Source: Bacteroidales bacterium
Lineage (GTDB): Bacteria; Bacteroidota; Bacteroidia; Bacteroidales; WCHB1-69
Length of the DNA: 14,637 bases
Reading direction: 5' to 3'
NCBI GenBank assembly: GCA_023229985.1
Contig: JALNYF010000052.1
Coordinates: 1 to 14,637 of the forward strand
The notes beneath the pieces are model-generated. The model saw only the letters and a program-made list of their open reading frames with translations, ran no database searches and was not told the DNA's origin. Shown in pieces: positions 1-7,102 of this stretch. Both the position numbers and the translations under genes were made by a program. Each line of letters starts with the position of its first letter. Position 1 is the stretch's first letter.

Positions 1-861
1 TGAAACGTACAGAGCCTCACCATCTTTGTAAATGTATTGATTGGTTTTATTTGGGTCGTTGATTTTATGGGCGTACTCGGTTTCCAAGCGGAAGCCTTTG
101 TAGCCGAAATTCAAGCGTGCCGCCCACGTGGCAACATTTTGCGGAAATTTGTCGGCAGCAATAATTCCGTTGATGGTAGTTGTATCGTTTAATTGATAAG
201 TAAGATACATATCATTTTCGCTTTTTTCGTATTTGCTGACAAAACTCCCGCCGATAGTGGTTGTAAATCCCTTTTCTGCCATTTTCGGGATAAAATCAGC
301 CAAGGCGATGTCTGCATCTAGACCCCTTACATAATCCTGGCGTTCAGTGTAATTGAAATCAAAGTTATTGCGTTCGATTCCCCAAATTCCTTTCAGTGTA
401 ATCCCTTTATAAGGAGTGACCTTCACGCGCGCTCCCAACAAGCTGTTATCAATTCCCAGCTGTCGGTCTTCGTAAGCACGAAAAACCAGGCCATTTCCAA
501 ATTGCTCATAAAAGCTACCGGCAGTGACTTGGATAAAGTCATTCTTATAATCTACAAAATAGTTGGTTAGCCCTTGTCCTTTATAGCCTATATTTTCAAA
601 GTCAATGAGTGGAAAACTGTAAAATTCATAACGGACGCCCGCCGTAAAACCTCCATTAGTGTAATTCAAATTCAGCCAAGTATTGGCGCGTACTTTTTCA
701 TCAACTTTTTTTGCTCCAATCAGCGAATCCGGAATATAATACATCCCGTTGAATCCAAAATCGCCACTGATTCGTCCGCGTCCAATCTGCGATTGAGCAT
801 AACCTTGAAGCGAAATAGTTAGAAGAAATGCTGCTAATATTAATTTTAGTATATTCTTCAT
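1..861 (-). CDS. DUF6029-like outer-membrane protein, N-terminal part (runs off left edge)
   Basis: Reading the minus strand from the ATG at 861 gives 287 open codons reaching base 1 with no stop, so only the N-terminal part is present. The first ~23 residues (MKNILKLILAAFLLTISLQG, then YAQ) form a clear type I signal peptide. The mature part is rich in alternating aromatic/polar residues (for example LNLNY, GVRYEFY, NYFVDYK, FNYTERQDY), as expected of an outer-membrane beta-barrel. The motif FYEQFGNGL at residues 117-125, followed by FRAYEDRQLG, matches what I recall of the Bacteroidota family DUF6029, whose members are usually about 500 residues and have no established function. The gene starts 20 nt after the stop of the TlpA-like gene and is very likely co-transcribed with it. 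The family name rests on recalled motifs; the membrane location is an inference from composition. Confidence 0.75.
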   Translation of the reverse strand, partial: MKNILKLILAAFLLTISLQGYAQSQIGRGRISGDFGFNGMYYIPDSLIGAKKVDEKVRANTWLNLNYTNGGFTAGVRYEFYSFPLIDFENIGYKGQGLTNYFVDYKNDFIQVTAGSFYEQFGNGLVFRAYEDRQLGIDNSLLGARVKVTPYKGITLKGIWGIERNNFDFNYTERQDYVRGLDADIALADFIPKMAEKGFTTTIGGSFVSKYEKSENDMYLTYQLNDTTTINGIIAADKFPQNVATWAARLNFGYKGFRLETEYAHKINDPNKTNQYIYKDGEALYVS

Positions 862-881
862 TATTAGTAATTTAATTATAT

Positions 882-1397
882 TTATTTAACTAATTCTTTA
901 AGTACTTCGTAAACTTCGTTTTCGCCGCCCGGTGCATAGGAAGTATGCGACCAGATGATTTCGCCGTTCCCATTGACTATGCAAAGAAATGGCACATCGG
1001 TAACATTCATGGCACGTTTAAAATCTGAGTTGATGTCTTGCAGAACAACGTATTCCCAATTTTTGGAATTGACGTAAGGAGCCACCCGCGAAGCAGAACG
1101 CGAATCATCAATAGAAATGGCATATAGTTGAACTCCCGTTTCTTCTACCCAATCATCATATACTATAGAAATTGCATCCAATTCTTCTCTGCATGGGACG
1201 CACCAAGTAGCCCACAAACTAATGATAATGGGTTTCCCATCATTATAAATCTGTTTAGTGCTAAATGTTTGTCCATCAACTGTTTTAATGTCAACAGTCG
1301 GAATGGTAGGATAATTCTTTGGTTTGCCGTCTTCTTGCGCGTATGAAGAATAACATATTGCTATACAGGCAATTAACAAAATGGTGATTTTTTTCAT
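882..1397 (-). CDS. TlpA/ResA-like thioredoxin-fold thiol:disulfide oxidoreductase, exported
   Basis: The product is 171 residues. A signal peptide covers residues 1-20 (MKKITILLIACIAICYSSYA, then Q), so the protein acts outside the cytoplasm. The thioredoxin fold follows: IIISLWATWCVPC at residues 57-69 carries the redox pair C66 and C69, and DVP at residues 134-136 supplies the cis-proline loop. The VPC/TlpA-type active site and the long insert after it (LDAISIVYDDWVEET) are typical of TlpA/ResA-like reductases. An early LIAC at residues 8-11 resembles a lipobox, but it lies too near the N-terminus, so soluble export is more likely. A TACCTTTG element lies about 55 nt upstream of the start. 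The next gene downstream (20 nt) encodes a DUF6029-like barrel, suggesting a shared role in envelope protein folding or redox; the substrate is unknown. Confidence 0.88.
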   Translation of the reverse strand: MKKITILLIACIAICYSSYAQEDGKPKNYPTIPTVDIKTVDGQTFSTKQIYNDGKPIIISLWATWCVPCREELDAISIVYDDWVEETGVQLYAISIDDSRSASRVAPYVNSKNWEYVVLQDINSDFKRAMNVTDVPFLCIVNGNGEIIWSHTSYAPGGENEVYEVLKELVK

Positions 1398-1451
1398 ATT
1401 GATTTTTTATTTGATATTTTTGATGGAGAACCGTCACTGAAAATAACGCTG

Positions 1452-1459
1452 CAAAGGTA
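1452..1459 (-). promoter_or_regulatory. Bacteroidota-type -7 promoter element for the TlpA operon
   Basis: On the minus strand this reads TACCTTTG, a full match to the Bacteroidota -7 consensus TAnnTTTG. It would start transcription near 1445 and give a leader of about 50 nt before the ATG at 1397. I see no TTG at the usual -33 distance (about 20 nt upstream), so the -33 half is weak or absent. Confidence 0.6.
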
Positions 1460-1665
1460 GGAAAATTTTGAGAATGTCAGATTCTCTTTGTTTAAATACC
1501 ATTTTTTTTTATAAATCATTGATAATTAAATAAATAATTTGATTTACATCTGCACTATAGCCGGTTGGCAACTTTAATTTGATTTCTTTTATTCGGAACG
1601 GTTGAACTACTTTTTTAGAAATGAAATATTATTGAGAAAAACGCGTTAGTTTGATGATTTTTTGC

Positions 1666-1673
1666 TATTTTTG
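1666..1673 (+). promoter_or_regulatory. Bacteroidota-type -7 promoter element for the psd operon
   Basis: TATTTTTG matches TAnnTTTG and is followed by C, as is common. Transcription would start near 1680, about 12 nt before the ATG at 1692. This supports 1692, not the in-frame TTG at 1662, as the psd start, since 1662 would lie inside or upstream of the promoter. A TTTG at 1650-1653 is present but only 12 nt away, too close to be a standard -33 box. Confidence 0.6.
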
Positions 1674-1691
1674 CACACAATATTCAAAGAT

Positions 1692-2360
1692 ATGAGAATT
1701 CACCGAGAGGGTTTGTATCCCATTATAGTTGAGACACTTCTATTGTCAATTGCCTTATTTTGCTATTTTTATTTTACTGAATTGCCGTGTTGGATTGATA
1801 TTTTGGTAACCTTGGTGTTGTTGGTTCCGTTTTTTTTGGTGGTTCGGTTTTTTCGTGTTCCGCGCCGTCATGTCAATCGGGTTGAAAATGGAGTTATTTC
1901 CCCAGCTGACGGGACAATTATTGCTATTGAAGAGATGAACGAGTATGAATATTTTCACGATAATCGGATAAAAATATCCATTTTCATGTCTGTACATAAT
2001 GTTCATGTCAATTTTTATCCCATAGATGGCGAAGTGGAATATGTAAGATACCACCCCGGCAAGTATTTCATTGCACACCTTCCGAAATCTTCTGTTGAAA
2101 ATGAGCATAACAGCGTTGTAGTGCGAAAAGATGAAAGAATGGTGGTGCTATTTCGGCAGATTGCCGGAACTGTGGCGCGAAGGATTGTCTCTTATCCGAA
2201 AGTGGGGGACAAAGTTACCCAAGGTGTTGAAATGGGAATGATTCGTTTTGGTTCCCGCGTAGATGTTTTTTTGCCCACTAACACACAAATTTGTGTTAAA
2301 ATAGGAGATAAAGTGCGCGCTCAGAAAACTGTGCTGGCTAACTTTAAGACCTTATACTAA
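1692..2360 (+). CDS. psd: Phosphatidylserine decarboxylase proenzyme (Psd, short/archaeal-type family)
   Basis: This enzyme converts phosphatidylserine to phosphatidylethanolamine at the cytoplasmic face of the inner membrane. From the ATG at 1692 the product is 222 residues, the length of the short Psd class. Residues 11-50 are strongly hydrophobic (IIVETLLLSI...LLVPFFLVV) and form a membrane anchor or hairpin. SPADG at residues 70-74 carries the conserved Asp (D73), and VHNVHVN at residues 101-107 carries the conserved His (H102). The self-cleavage site is the Gly-Ser pair G187-S188 in RFGSRVD; the serine becomes the pyruvoyl group, leaving a large beta chain and a short ~35-residue alpha chain. 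The family's motif is often LGST; here it is FGSR. An in-frame TTG at 1662 overlaps the -7 box and is unlikely to be used. The gene leads a packed four-gene group, and pssA is not adjacent. Confidence 0.95.
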   Translation: MRIHREGLYPIIVETLLLSIALFCYFYFTELPCWIDILVTLVLLVPFFLVVRFFRVPRRHVNRVENGVISPADGTIIAIEEMNEYEYFHDNRIKISIFMSVHNVHVNFYPIDGEVEYVRYHPGKYFIAHLPKSSVENEHNSVVVRKDERMVVLFRQIAGTVARRIVSYPKVGDKVTQGVEMGMIRFGSRVDVFLPTNTQICVKIGDKVRAQKTVLANFKTLY

Positions 2361-2368
2361 GAACGATA

Positions 2369-3796
2369 ATGAGAATAACTTTTCTGGTTCCCCCTTCTTT
2401 TAATCATCAGCAACCCGCGGAACGTACCGCCGGATGTACTTCTGTCGTCTATCCGATGCCTAACTTATACGAACTAACGGTTGCGGCTTGCTTGGAACGC
2501 GAGAATTATGAAGTCGATTACCGCTTTATTTGGACTAAAACAGCTGATTTTGAATATTTTATATCAAAAGATGATTCGCATATCTATATTATTTGGAGCG
2601 TCAATCTCGCGATTCCTACCGATTTGCATGTTACTCAACTGATTCGCCGTTATCACCCGTTGTGCGATATTCTCTTTTTAGGTCCGGCTCCGACCTATTT
2701 TACCGATCAATTTTTGCTGGATGAACATAGCTTTGCCGTGCGGGGAGAACCTGACCTGACAACGGTGGAACTGGTGAAATGTATTGAAAATCAAGGAAAT
2801 TTTGCCCTTATTGATGGAATTTCTTTTCTTCAAAACGGACAAATTATTCATAACCCAAGCCGCGAGCTAATTCAAAACTTGGATGAACTTCCTTTCCCTG
2901 CTCGCCATTTTATTGCTCATTTTCCTTTTAGCAATCCCAAATTAAAACAAATGCCCTATACCGCAGTCGTGACCTCCCGAAATTGCCCGTATTCGTGCAT
3001 TTATTGTGTGCCCAGCTCCTTGACTTTTGCCCGCGAAATTGAGTATAAATCCGTTCATCATTGCAAGCCTCCGGTCGGTTTCCGCTCAGTAGAAAATGTT
3101 GTTGAAGAAATAGAACTACTTGCTTCTCAAGGTTATAAGGCAATTGCATTTTTAGATGATAACTTTATCTGGAATGAAAAAAGATTGATTCCGATAGCTG
3201 ATGCAATGAAACGGCATGGTATTCGTTGGGGGTGCCAAGCACGGGTGGATGCCATTACCGAAAATATAGCGAAAATATTGGCGGATTCCCATTGCCAATT
3301 CGTTGATTTAGGAGTTGAATCGTTTGATGATGATATTTTGAAATTTATCCATAAAAAAATTACCAGAAAACAGATTATCGAATCTATTCGGTTTCTCAAT
3401 CAATACAAAGTACCTGTAAAACTCAATATTTTGATAGGAACCAGTCCGTTAGAAACCAAGGAAACCATCAAGAATACGCTGAGAGAGGTGAAAAAGCTGA
3501 AAGTCAGTCAAGTAATGTTTAATATTGTGTCGCCGTTTCCCGGTACCGAGTTTTATCAGATGGCAAAGGATAATCATTGGATTGAAGGGGACGAATATCG
3601 TCCGACCGATGTGCAGCGTCATTCTATTTTGAATTACCCCCACTTAAGTTCCCAAGAAATGGAAAAATTGTTGTTTAGAAACAATCTGTTTTTCTTTCTT
3701 TCTCCTCGTTTTATTGTGCGTCAATTAGGGAAATTTCATTCTTTCAAAGACTTTACGTGTGCTTTGAAGGCATTAAAAATTAAATTGTTTGGTTAG
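2369..3796 (+). CDS. Radical SAM protein with cobalamin-binding-like N-terminal domain, function unknown
   Basis: The 475-residue product has two parts. Residues 1-~165 resemble the N-terminal Rossmann-like domain of B12-binding radical SAM enzymes: a start of MRITFLVPPS, an early PNLYELTVAACLE helix, and RGEPD at 125-129 near its end. The typical cobalamin-ligand motif DxHxxG is not visible. A linker with LDELPFPARH (171-180) leads into the radical SAM core, which carries the [4Fe-4S] cluster motif CxxxCxxC as C206, C210 and C213 (NCPYSCIYC). Further core motifs are FLDDNF (261-266) and LGVESFDDDIL (314-324), and a short C-terminal helical tail follows. Proteins of this architecture methylate or rearrange lipids, cofactors and natural products; nothing here identifies the substrate. 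The gene begins 8 nt after psd and ends 1 nt before the glycosyltransferase start, so co-expression is very likely. Confidence 0.88.
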   Translation: MRITFLVPPSFNHQQPAERTAGCTSVVYPMPNLYELTVAACLERENYEVDYRFIWTKTADFEYFISKDDSHIYIIWSVNLAIPTDLHVTQLIRRYHPLCDILFLGPAPTYFTDQFLLDEHSFAVRGEPDLTTVELVKCIENQGNFALIDGISFLQNGQIIHNPSRELIQNLDELPFPARHFIAHFPFSNPKLKQMPYTAVVTSRNCPYSCIYCVPSSLTFAREIEYKSVHHCKPPVGFRSVENVVEEIELLASQGYKAIAFLDDNFIWNEKRLIPIADAMKRHGIRWGCQARVDAITENIAKILADSHCQFVDLGVESFDDDILKFIHKKITRKQIIESIRFLNQYKVPVKLNILIGTSPLETKETIKNTLREVKKLKVSQVMFNIVSPFPGTEFYQMAKDNHWIEGDEYRPTDVQRHSILNYPHLSSQEMEKLLFRNNLFFFLSPRFIVRQLGKFHSFKDFTCALKALKIKLFG

Positions 3797-3797
3797 T

Positions 3798-4637
3798 ATG
3801 AAATGCTCGGTTATCGTCATATCTTGGAATGCCATGCAATATATTCCGGCGTGTCTGGAACATTTGCAACAGGCAGTTGCTGATTCCGATACCGAAATTA
3901 TTTTTATCGACAATGGTTCGGTCGATGATACAGAATTATTTGTAAGGGAGCATTATCCGCACATTCGTTACCGCAACTTGGGAATCAACAAAGGAGTTGC
4001 CGGCGCGCGAAATGTGGGTATTTCGATGGCTTCCGGCGACTATATTTGGCTTTTGGATGTGGATACGGAAGCCAATTGTGCGGCTTTTACGGCGATGAAA
4101 AACTATTTGGATACCCACCCTCAAACCGGAATTTGTGCCACAAAATTGGTTTCTGCGCAAGGCGATGCCCAGCAAAGTTGCCTTAAAATGCCCACACTCA
4201 CGCAAAAATTCAAAAACGTTATTTTTGCTTTTTTGAATAAATTACCACTGATCAATAATTTCCGTTTTATTCGAAGTGTGGCTGGCAGTATTTGGTATTC
4301 CAATCGTAAGTATTTCTATCTGAAAGAAATGGAGCAAGATATTCCGTTTACTTGCGAATATGTCATCGGAGCCTGCCAGATGATTCGCCGCGACTTAATC
4401 GATGAAATCGGCTACTTAGATGAACGTATTTTTTACGGTCCGGAAGATGCAGATTTCTGTCTTCGTTGCTGGAAATATGGAAAAGAAGTCGTTTATATCC
4501 CTTATGTCAGCATTATTCACCATTATCAAAAAATCACTAATAAAAAGATTTTTTCAAAAATGTCGTGGATGCACGTGAAAGGATTGATCCATTTTTTTTG
4601 GAAGCACCAACGGCTTTTCCGTACCGGCGTTAAATAA
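3798..4637 (+). CDS. Family 2 glycosyltransferase (rhamnosyltransferase-like GT-A fold)
   Basis: The product is 279 residues from the ATG at 3798, which lies 1 nt after the preceding stop; an upstream in-frame TTG at 3789 would overlap that gene and is less likely. The GT-A nucleotide-sugar-binding half is clear: SVIVISWNAM at the N-terminus, FIDNGSVDDT (36-45), NKGVAGARNVG (64-74), and the metal-binding DxD as DVD (87-89) within IWLLDVDTEAN. The acceptor half shows IGACQMIRRDLIDEIG (190-205) and the GPEDADFCLR motif (214-223), followed by a His pair (241-242). This pattern fits the cd04186-like group that includes rhamnosyltransferases and O-antigen or capsule enzymes. The C-terminus is basic and aromatic, which may help membrane contact. 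It presumably transfers a sugar to a lipid or glycan made with its operon partners; the donor and acceptor cannot be read from sequence. Confidence 0.92.
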   Translation: MKCSVIVISWNAMQYIPACLEHLQQAVADSDTEIIFIDNGSVDDTELFVREHYPHIRYRNLGINKGVAGARNVGISMASGDYIWLLDVDTEANCAAFTAMKNYLDTHPQTGICATKLVSAQGDAQQSCLKMPTLTQKFKNVIFAFLNKLPLINNFRFIRSVAGSIWYSNRKYFYLKEMEQDIPFTCEYVIGACQMIRRDLIDEIGYLDERIFYGPEDADFCLRCWKYGKEVVYIPYVSIIHHYQKITNKKIFSKMSWMHVKGLIHFFWKHQRLFRTGVK

Positions 4638-4654
4638 TGTAGTTCTGAGAAACC

Positions 4655-5659
4655 ATGAAAGATTATCAATTGCCCTATCAACCTCAAGATGTTTTTCAGC
4701 CGTTAAGTGAAGATGATTTCTTGCATTACGCACGCTTACTATACCGTTTTCAATATGAAAACAATGCCGTTTATCGTCAGTATTGCGACCTATTACCCGT
4801 TGATAAAGAGAATGTTACCATTCTTTCGCAAATTCCTTTTTTGCCCATTTCTTTTTTCAAAACGCATGCCGTTATGACCACCGATTTTGTGCCGCAAATT
4901 AGCTTTAGCAGCAGCGGAACGGTTAGTCAGATTCACTCGTATCACCACTTAAAAGATGTCACTATTTACGAAAAAAGTTTTACAAAAGGTTTTGAGTATT
5001 TTTACGGTCAAGCGTCCGATTATGTGTTTTTGGCTTTGCTGCCCAATTATTTGGAACGGGAAGGTTCTTCTTTAATTTATATGATGGATTCTTTGATAAC
5101 TCGTTCTGCAAGAAGCGATAGTGGATTTTATCTATATGATTATCAAAAACTTTATGAAAAGTTGCAATTTTTAAAACAGAATAATCAAAAAACAATATTG
5201 ATAGGGGTGACGTATGCGTTATTGGATTTTGTTGAAAAATATCAGGTCGATTTTCCCGAGTTGATTGTTTTTGAAACCGGTGGGATGAAAGGGAAACGCA
5301 AGGAAATGGTAAAAGAGGACTTGTATGCGATATTGAAATCAGGGTTTGGTGTAAAAACCATACATTCCGAGTATGGAATGTGCGAGTTACTGTCGCAAGC
5401 GTATAGTTGCAAGGATAATCTTTTTAGTACTCCGCCTTGGATGAAAGTGCTGCCGCGTGATGAAAAAAACCCGCTATCTGTTTTACCAACAGCTACTTCC
5501 GGCGCAATTAACGTGATAGATTTAGCCAATTTTTATTCGTGTGCATTTATTGCTACCGACGATTTGGGACGATTTTATTCCAATTCTCAATTCGCAGTAC
5601 TGGGACGCATGGACAATTCCGAGATAAGAGGATGTAATTTATTGATAATGAATGATTAA
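4655..5659 (+). CDS. LuxE-like acyl-protein synthetase / acyl-activating enzyme
   Basis: The 334-residue product matches the LuxE family (PF04443), adenylate-forming enzymes that activate a fatty acid as acyl-AMP and pass it to a cysteine. The phosphate-binding loop is SFSSSGTVS (83-91). ETGGMKGKR (207-215), SEYGMCEL (238-245) and TDDLGRF (301-307) correspond to the later adenylation motifs. The C-terminus ends GRMDNSEIRGCNLL plus four residues; C327, eight residues from the end, sits where LuxE of luminous bacteria has its acyl-accepting cysteine (established for that family). Luminous LuxE works with LuxC and LuxD, but neither is encoded in this window, so the acyl acceptor here is probably something else, perhaps a carrier protein, lipid or glycan. 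It starts 17 nt after the glycosyltransferase and ends the apparent psd operon. Family assignment is firm; the biological role is not known. Confidence 0.85.
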   Translation: MKDYQLPYQPQDVFQPLSEDDFLHYARLLYRFQYENNAVYRQYCDLLPVDKENVTILSQIPFLPISFFKTHAVMTTDFVPQISFSSSGTVSQIHSYHHLKDVTIYEKSFTKGFEYFYGQASDYVFLALLPNYLEREGSSLIYMMDSLITRSARSDSGFYLYDYQKLYEKLQFLKQNNQKTILIGVTYALLDFVEKYQVDFPELIVFETGGMKGKRKEMVKEDLYAILKSGFGVKTIHSEYGMCELLSQAYSCKDNLFSTPPWMKVLPRDEKNPLSVLPTATSGAINVIDLANFYSCAFIATDDLGRFYSNSQFAVLGRMDNSEIRGCNLLIMND

Positions 5660-5680
5660 TATCATCATTATTCCTTTTTT

Positions 5681-5730
5681 TATGAAGATTCAATTGTTTA
5701 ATAATAATTCGGGAGCTTCATATTTTTTTT
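5681..5730 (+). terminator. Possible intrinsic terminator after the LuxE-like gene
   Basis: TATGAAG (5681-5687) is a perfect 7-bp inverted repeat of CTTCATA (5716-5722), followed directly by eight T residues (5723-5730). This has the order of a rho-independent terminator placed 21 nt after the stop codon and just before the murA promoter. The stem is AT-rich and the loop is long (28 nt), so it would be weak; the match may be chance. Confidence 0.3.
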
Positions 5731-5741
5731 AAATTAATATG

Positions 5742-5749
5742 TATATTTG
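5742..5749 (+). promoter_or_regulatory. Bacteroidota-type -7 promoter element for murA
   Basis: TATATTTG matches TAnnTTTG and is followed by C. Transcription would start near 5756, giving a short leader to the GTG at 5772. No TTG is present about 20 nt upstream. The element suggests that murA is transcribed independently of the four genes before it. Confidence 0.5.
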
Positions 5750-5771
5750 CCGAAACTATAAATAAAGAATC

Positions 5772-7079
5772 GTGAGTTCATTTATTATTCAAGGAAATGC
5801 TTCTTTGTCGGGTGAAATTACACCGCAGGGAGCTAAAAATGAGGCATTGCAAGTTTTGTGTGCCGTTTTATTAACCCCTGAAACGGTTCGAATTAGGAAT
5901 TTGCCCGATATTCGCGATGTGAAGCGGTTAATTGAAATTTTGATGTCTTTGGGAGTTAAAGTTACCCCGATAGACAGAAATACATACGAATTTACTGCGG
6001 ATAGTATCAATTTTGACTATCTGAAGTCACCCGAATTTGTGAAACTATCGGGAGCCATTCGGGCCTCTATTATGATTCTGGGACCTTTGTTGGGTCGTTT
6101 TCATAAAGCATACGCTGCCAAACCCGGCGGCGACAAAATTGGACGCCGTCCTTTGACCGCACACTTTGAAGGATTTGTAGAATTGGGAGCAAAAGTCAAT
6201 TATAACCATCACACCACTCTGTTTGAATTGACGGCGAATCCATTGAAGGGGAAGTATATCTTGCTGAGTGAGGCATCGGTTACCGGAACGGCCAATGTGT
6301 TGATGGCAGCAGTTTTGGCAGAAGGGAAAACTACGATTTTTAACGCTGCTTGTGAACCGTATATCTATCAATTATGCTCTATGTTGAATAAAATGGGTGC
6401 GAAAATTTCCGGCATTGGTTCCAATTTACTAACCATCGAAGGAGTGCGGGAACTGAAGGGTTGTGAGCATACCATTTTGCCCGATATGATTGAAATAGGT
6501 AGTTTTATTGGTTTGGCAGCCATTACACAGTCGGATATAACCATTCGTAACTGCATGTGCCAACACTTGGGGATTATTCCCTCCGTGTTTTCAAAATTAG
6601 GAATTCACTTAGAGATAAAAGGTGATGACATTCACATTCCACATCAAACCGAGTATGAAGTAGAAACCAATATGGATGGCTCTATTCTCACCATTAGCGA
6701 CGCGCCGTGGCCCGGCTTTACCCCCGACTTAATCAGTATTGTCTTAGTAACGGCTATTCAGGCGAAAGGAAGTGTATTGATACATCAAAAAATGTTTGAA
6801 AGCCGCCTGTTTTTCGTTGACAAATTAAAAGAAATGGGCGCGCAAATTATTCTCTGTGACCCACATCGAGCAACGGTAATTGGACTTAACAGAAAACAAA
6901 AATTGCGCGGTACTACCATGGAATCCCCCGATATTCGTGCCGGAGTATCTCTTTTGTTGGCTGCCCTCTCCGCCGAAGGGGAAAGCCGCATCAACAACTG
7001 TGAACAAATTGACAGAGGTTACCAAGATATCGTTCAAAGATTGAATGACTTGGGTGCCGTTATTGTAAGACACGATTAA
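5772..7079 (+). CDS. murA: UDP-N-acetylglucosamine 1-carboxyvinyltransferase (MurA) with Asp at the active-site Cys position
   Basis: MurA transfers enolpyruvate from PEP to UDP-GlcNAc, the first committed step of peptidoglycan synthesis in the cytoplasm. The product is 435 residues, a normal length. The start is GTG: an in-frame TAA lies at 5763-5765 and no ATG intervenes, and the N-terminus (SFIIQGNASLSGEI) matches the family. Conserved residues seen are K22-N23 in QGAKNE, R126 in GRRP (equivalent to R120 of E. coli), D319 in GFTPD (the catalytic D305), R389 in SPDIRA and R415 in DRGY. The active-site loop reads PGGDKIGRRP, so D121 replaces the Cys115 that fosfomycin alkylates in E. coli. 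Known MurA enzymes with Asp here are active but insensitive to fosfomycin. It converges with the permease gene, 23 nt apart, with no obvious terminator between them. Confidence 0.96.
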   Translation: MSSFIIQGNASLSGEITPQGAKNEALQVLCAVLLTPETVRIRNLPDIRDVKRLIEILMSLGVKVTPIDRNTYEFTADSINFDYLKSPEFVKLSGAIRASIMILGPLLGRFHKAYAAKPGGDKIGRRPLTAHFEGFVELGAKVNYNHHTTLFELTANPLKGKYILLSEASVTGTANVLMAAVLAEGKTTIFNAACEPYIYQLCSMLNKMGAKISGIGSNLLTIEGVRELKGCEHTILPDMIEIGSFIGLAAITQSDITIRNCMCQHLGIIPSVFSKLGIHLEIKGDDIHIPHQTEYEVETNMDGSILTISDAPWPGFTPDLISIVLVTAIQAKGSVLIHQKMFESRLFFVDKLKEMGAQIILCDPHRATVIGLNRKQKLRGTTMESPDIRAGVSLLLAALSAEGESRINNCEQIDRGYQDIVQRLNDLGAVIVRHD

Positions 7080-7102
7080 TCACTTATTTCCTTCTGGGCA
7101 CT

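Noticed and set aside
1662..1691. TTG start adding 10 residues to Psd
   Set aside because: It overlaps the TATTTTTG promoter element and would precede the expected transcript start; the ATG at 1692 fits better.
1398..1691. Possible small RNA or riboswitch in the divergent intergenic region
   Set aside because: Apart from the two -7 elements the region is AT-rich without a recognisable conserved structure or stable hairpin.
4655..5659. Part of a bioluminescence (lux) or fatty aldehyde operon
   Set aside because: No LuxA, LuxB, LuxC or LuxD homologue is present; only the LuxE-like family member is found.
7080..7102. Bidirectional terminator between the convergent murA and permease genes
   Set aside because: The 23-nt gap has no inverted repeat or T-run.
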